Positions 7,663-8,818 of a DNA stretch of 8,818 nt are shown piece by piece; within the stretch, counting starts at the first letter, position 1, and each line of letters begins with the position of its first letter. The stretch is from contig JAZFYD010000248.1 in assembly GCA_036443405.1 (NCBI GenBank), positions 1-8,818 of the forward strand, written 5' to 3'. This DNA is from JAZFYD01 sp036443405. Its GTDB lineage: Bacteria > Planctomycetota > PLA2. The notes under the pieces were generated by a model, which was given only the letters and a program-made list of their open reading frames with translations, was not told the origin of the DNA and did no database searches. The position numbers and the translations under genes were made by a program.

Positions 7663-8817
7663 CTACTTGGCGGCTTTGATGGTCGAGTGGTACTTGAGGC
7701 GGCCTTCGACCTTCACGATGACCGCGTCCTTGATCGGCGTGCGGTCGGGCGTGGTCAGATCGATCATGCCGGTGATGCACGCGACACCCTTGGTTTCTCG
7801 AATCGCCTTCGCGAGCTGATCGGGGTCGCGCGGGTTGTTGCAGCGCTTGACCGCATCGGCCAGCACAAACAAGATGTCGTATCCCAGCGCCGCCATCGCT
7901 CCGGGCGGCTTGCCAAATTCCTTTTCGTAGGCCGCCGCGAACGCCCGTACTTTTTCGTCGGGGCCGTCCGCCGCAAAATGGGACGACATGTAGATCTGAG
8001 CGTTGGTGTCGCCCACTAGGCCGACGAGTTCGGCAGAGTCGAGTCCGTCCCCGGCCATTACCGGGATGCCGGCCCACTTCTCCTTGCCCTGGCGGATCAT
8101 CGGCCCGCCCTGCGCGTAGTAGCCGGAGATGAAGATGACGTCGGGTTTCTTGCTCGCGACGTTGGTGACGGTGTTGGCGAAATCGGTGTCCGCGGTCGTG
8201 AAGTACTCGTAACTGACCTTGCCACCGTTTTTGGTGAACACCTTGTCGAAGTTCTCCGCGAGGCCGGTCGAGTAGACCTGCGCCTTGTCCACGACCGCGA
8301 CCGCGTTCTTCCAGCCCTGCCCTGTCGCGAAGTTCGCGAGCACCGCGCCCTGCCAACTGTCCTTGAAACATATGCGGCTCACGAACGGCCCGCCCTTGAT
8401 CGTCAGCGTGTCGTTCGTGCTCGCCGGTGTGATCAGCGGGATTTCGGACTCCTTGGCGACGAGTGCGATTTGCTGCGTGTTGCTCGAAGCGACCGAACCC
8501 AGGAGCACATGAGCGCCCTCGTTTTCGATCAGCAGCTTGGCCTGGTTGCCCGACTCGGACTTGGAGGACTTCTCGTCCTTCAGGATCAGTTTCCAATCCA
8601 CGCCCTGTTTTTCGAGTTCCTTCATGGCGAGTCGCATGCCATTCCAGGACTCCTCGCCGTAGGTCGATTGGTCTCCGGTCATCGGCAGGATGACGCCGAC
8701 CTTCAGGGGGCCGCTCGTGTCCACGCCGCCGTCGTCGCCTCCGCCGCATCCGGTTAGGGAAAAAGCGAGGCCGAGCGACAGGCCGAGTCCAAAGATCCGC
8801 ATTCCGAGTCGTGACAT
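7663..8817 (-). CDS. livK: LivK-type substrate-binding lipoprotein
   Basis: This is the ligand-binding component of the importer, a Peripla_BP_6 / leucine-binding-protein fold. The 384-residue precursor has a basic start, a Gly/Leu-rich hydrophobic core (about 8-20) and the lipobox L-T-G-C, with Cys24 as the predicted lipidated residue, followed by a Gly/Asp-rich linker. Family features follow: G-V-I-L-P-M-T-G-D near the mature N-terminus, G-S-V-A-S-S-N-T and T-P-A-S-T-N-D, which are the usual ligand-contact loops, and a C-terminal pair Cys326/Cys347 that could form a disulfide. The ATG at 8817 is one base from the window edge, so promoter and ribosome site are not visible; Met6 (8802) is an alternative start. 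The true ligand is not readable, since family members also bind amides, urea or aromatic acids. It is the first gene of the operon visible here. Confidence 0.94.
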   Translation of the reverse strand: MSRLGMRIFGLGLSLGLAFSLTGCGGGDDGGVDTSGPLKVGVILPMTGDQSTYGEESWNGMRLAMKELEKQGVDWKLILKDEKSSKSESGNQAKLLIENEGAHVLLGSVASSNTQQIALVAKESEIPLITPASTNDTLTIKGGPFVSRICFKDSWQGAVLANFATGQGWKNAVAVVDKAQVYSTGLAENFDKVFTKNGGKVSYEYFTTADTDFANTVTNVASKKPDVIFISGYYAQGGPMIRQGKEKWAGIPVMAGDGLDSAELVGLVGDTNAQIYMSSHFAADGPDEKVRAFAAAYEKEFGKPPGAMAALGYDILFVLADAVKRCNNPRDPDQLAKAIRETKGVACITGMIDLTTPDRTPIKDAVIVKVEGRLKYHSTIKAAK

Positions 8818-8818
8818 G

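Noticed and set aside
7487..8749. A 420-codon minus-strand open frame across livK and the start of livH
   Set aside because: It begins with an Arg run and has no domain; the overlapping frame encodes an unmistakable LivK with lipobox.

Overview
The window is a GC-rich (by eye above 60%) bacterial stretch, densely coding and without RNA genes or recognisable insertion sequences. The lipoprotein-type substrate-binding protein (lipobox L-T-G-C) and the complete branched-chain amino-acid type ABC transporter fit a Gram-negative organism. The large HEAT-repeat plus von Willebrand A protein, with a W-K-E-W-W motif between the two parts, recalls proteins common in Planctomycetota and in deltaproteobacterial-type or candidate-phylum genomes. 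The lineage cannot be fixed from this window.

Layout. (1) Bases 2-2365, plus strand: the 3' part of a gene for a HEAT-repeat/vWA protein whose beginning lies off the left edge. (2) Bases 2366-2533: a short convergent gap carrying the left copy of an ~87-bp repeat. (3) Bases 2534-3835, minus strand: a membrane-anchored alpha/beta hydrolase. (4) Bases 3836-4140: a 305-bp gap with the right, inverted copy of the same repeat. (5) Bases 4141-8817, minus strand: a tight operon livK-livH-livM-livG-livF, transcribed right to left, with 4-nt ATGA overlaps at livH/livM and livM/livG and gaps of 15 nt (livK/livH) and 2 nt (livG/livF).

How the genes work together. LivK is the lipoprotein that captures the ligand outside the inner membrane. 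LivH and LivM form the channel, and LivG and LivF are the two ATPases. The ligand is probably a branched-chain or other hydrophobic amino acid, but this family also takes amides, urea and aromatic compounds. The hydrolase and the HEAT/vWA protein have no visible functional link to the transporter or to each other.

The most unusual signal is the pair of ~87-bp inverted repeats, with a 47-bp core identical in both copies, that brackets the hydrolase. Each copy lies a few tens of bases after the stop codon of the gene outside it (the vWA gene on the left, livF on the right) and reads in that gene's sense direction. The pair may be two copies of a dispersed 3'-end element, or the ends of a moved cassette; the window alone cannot decide. 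A second oddity is a long charged loop inserted in LivH. I found no convincing new multi-gene system.
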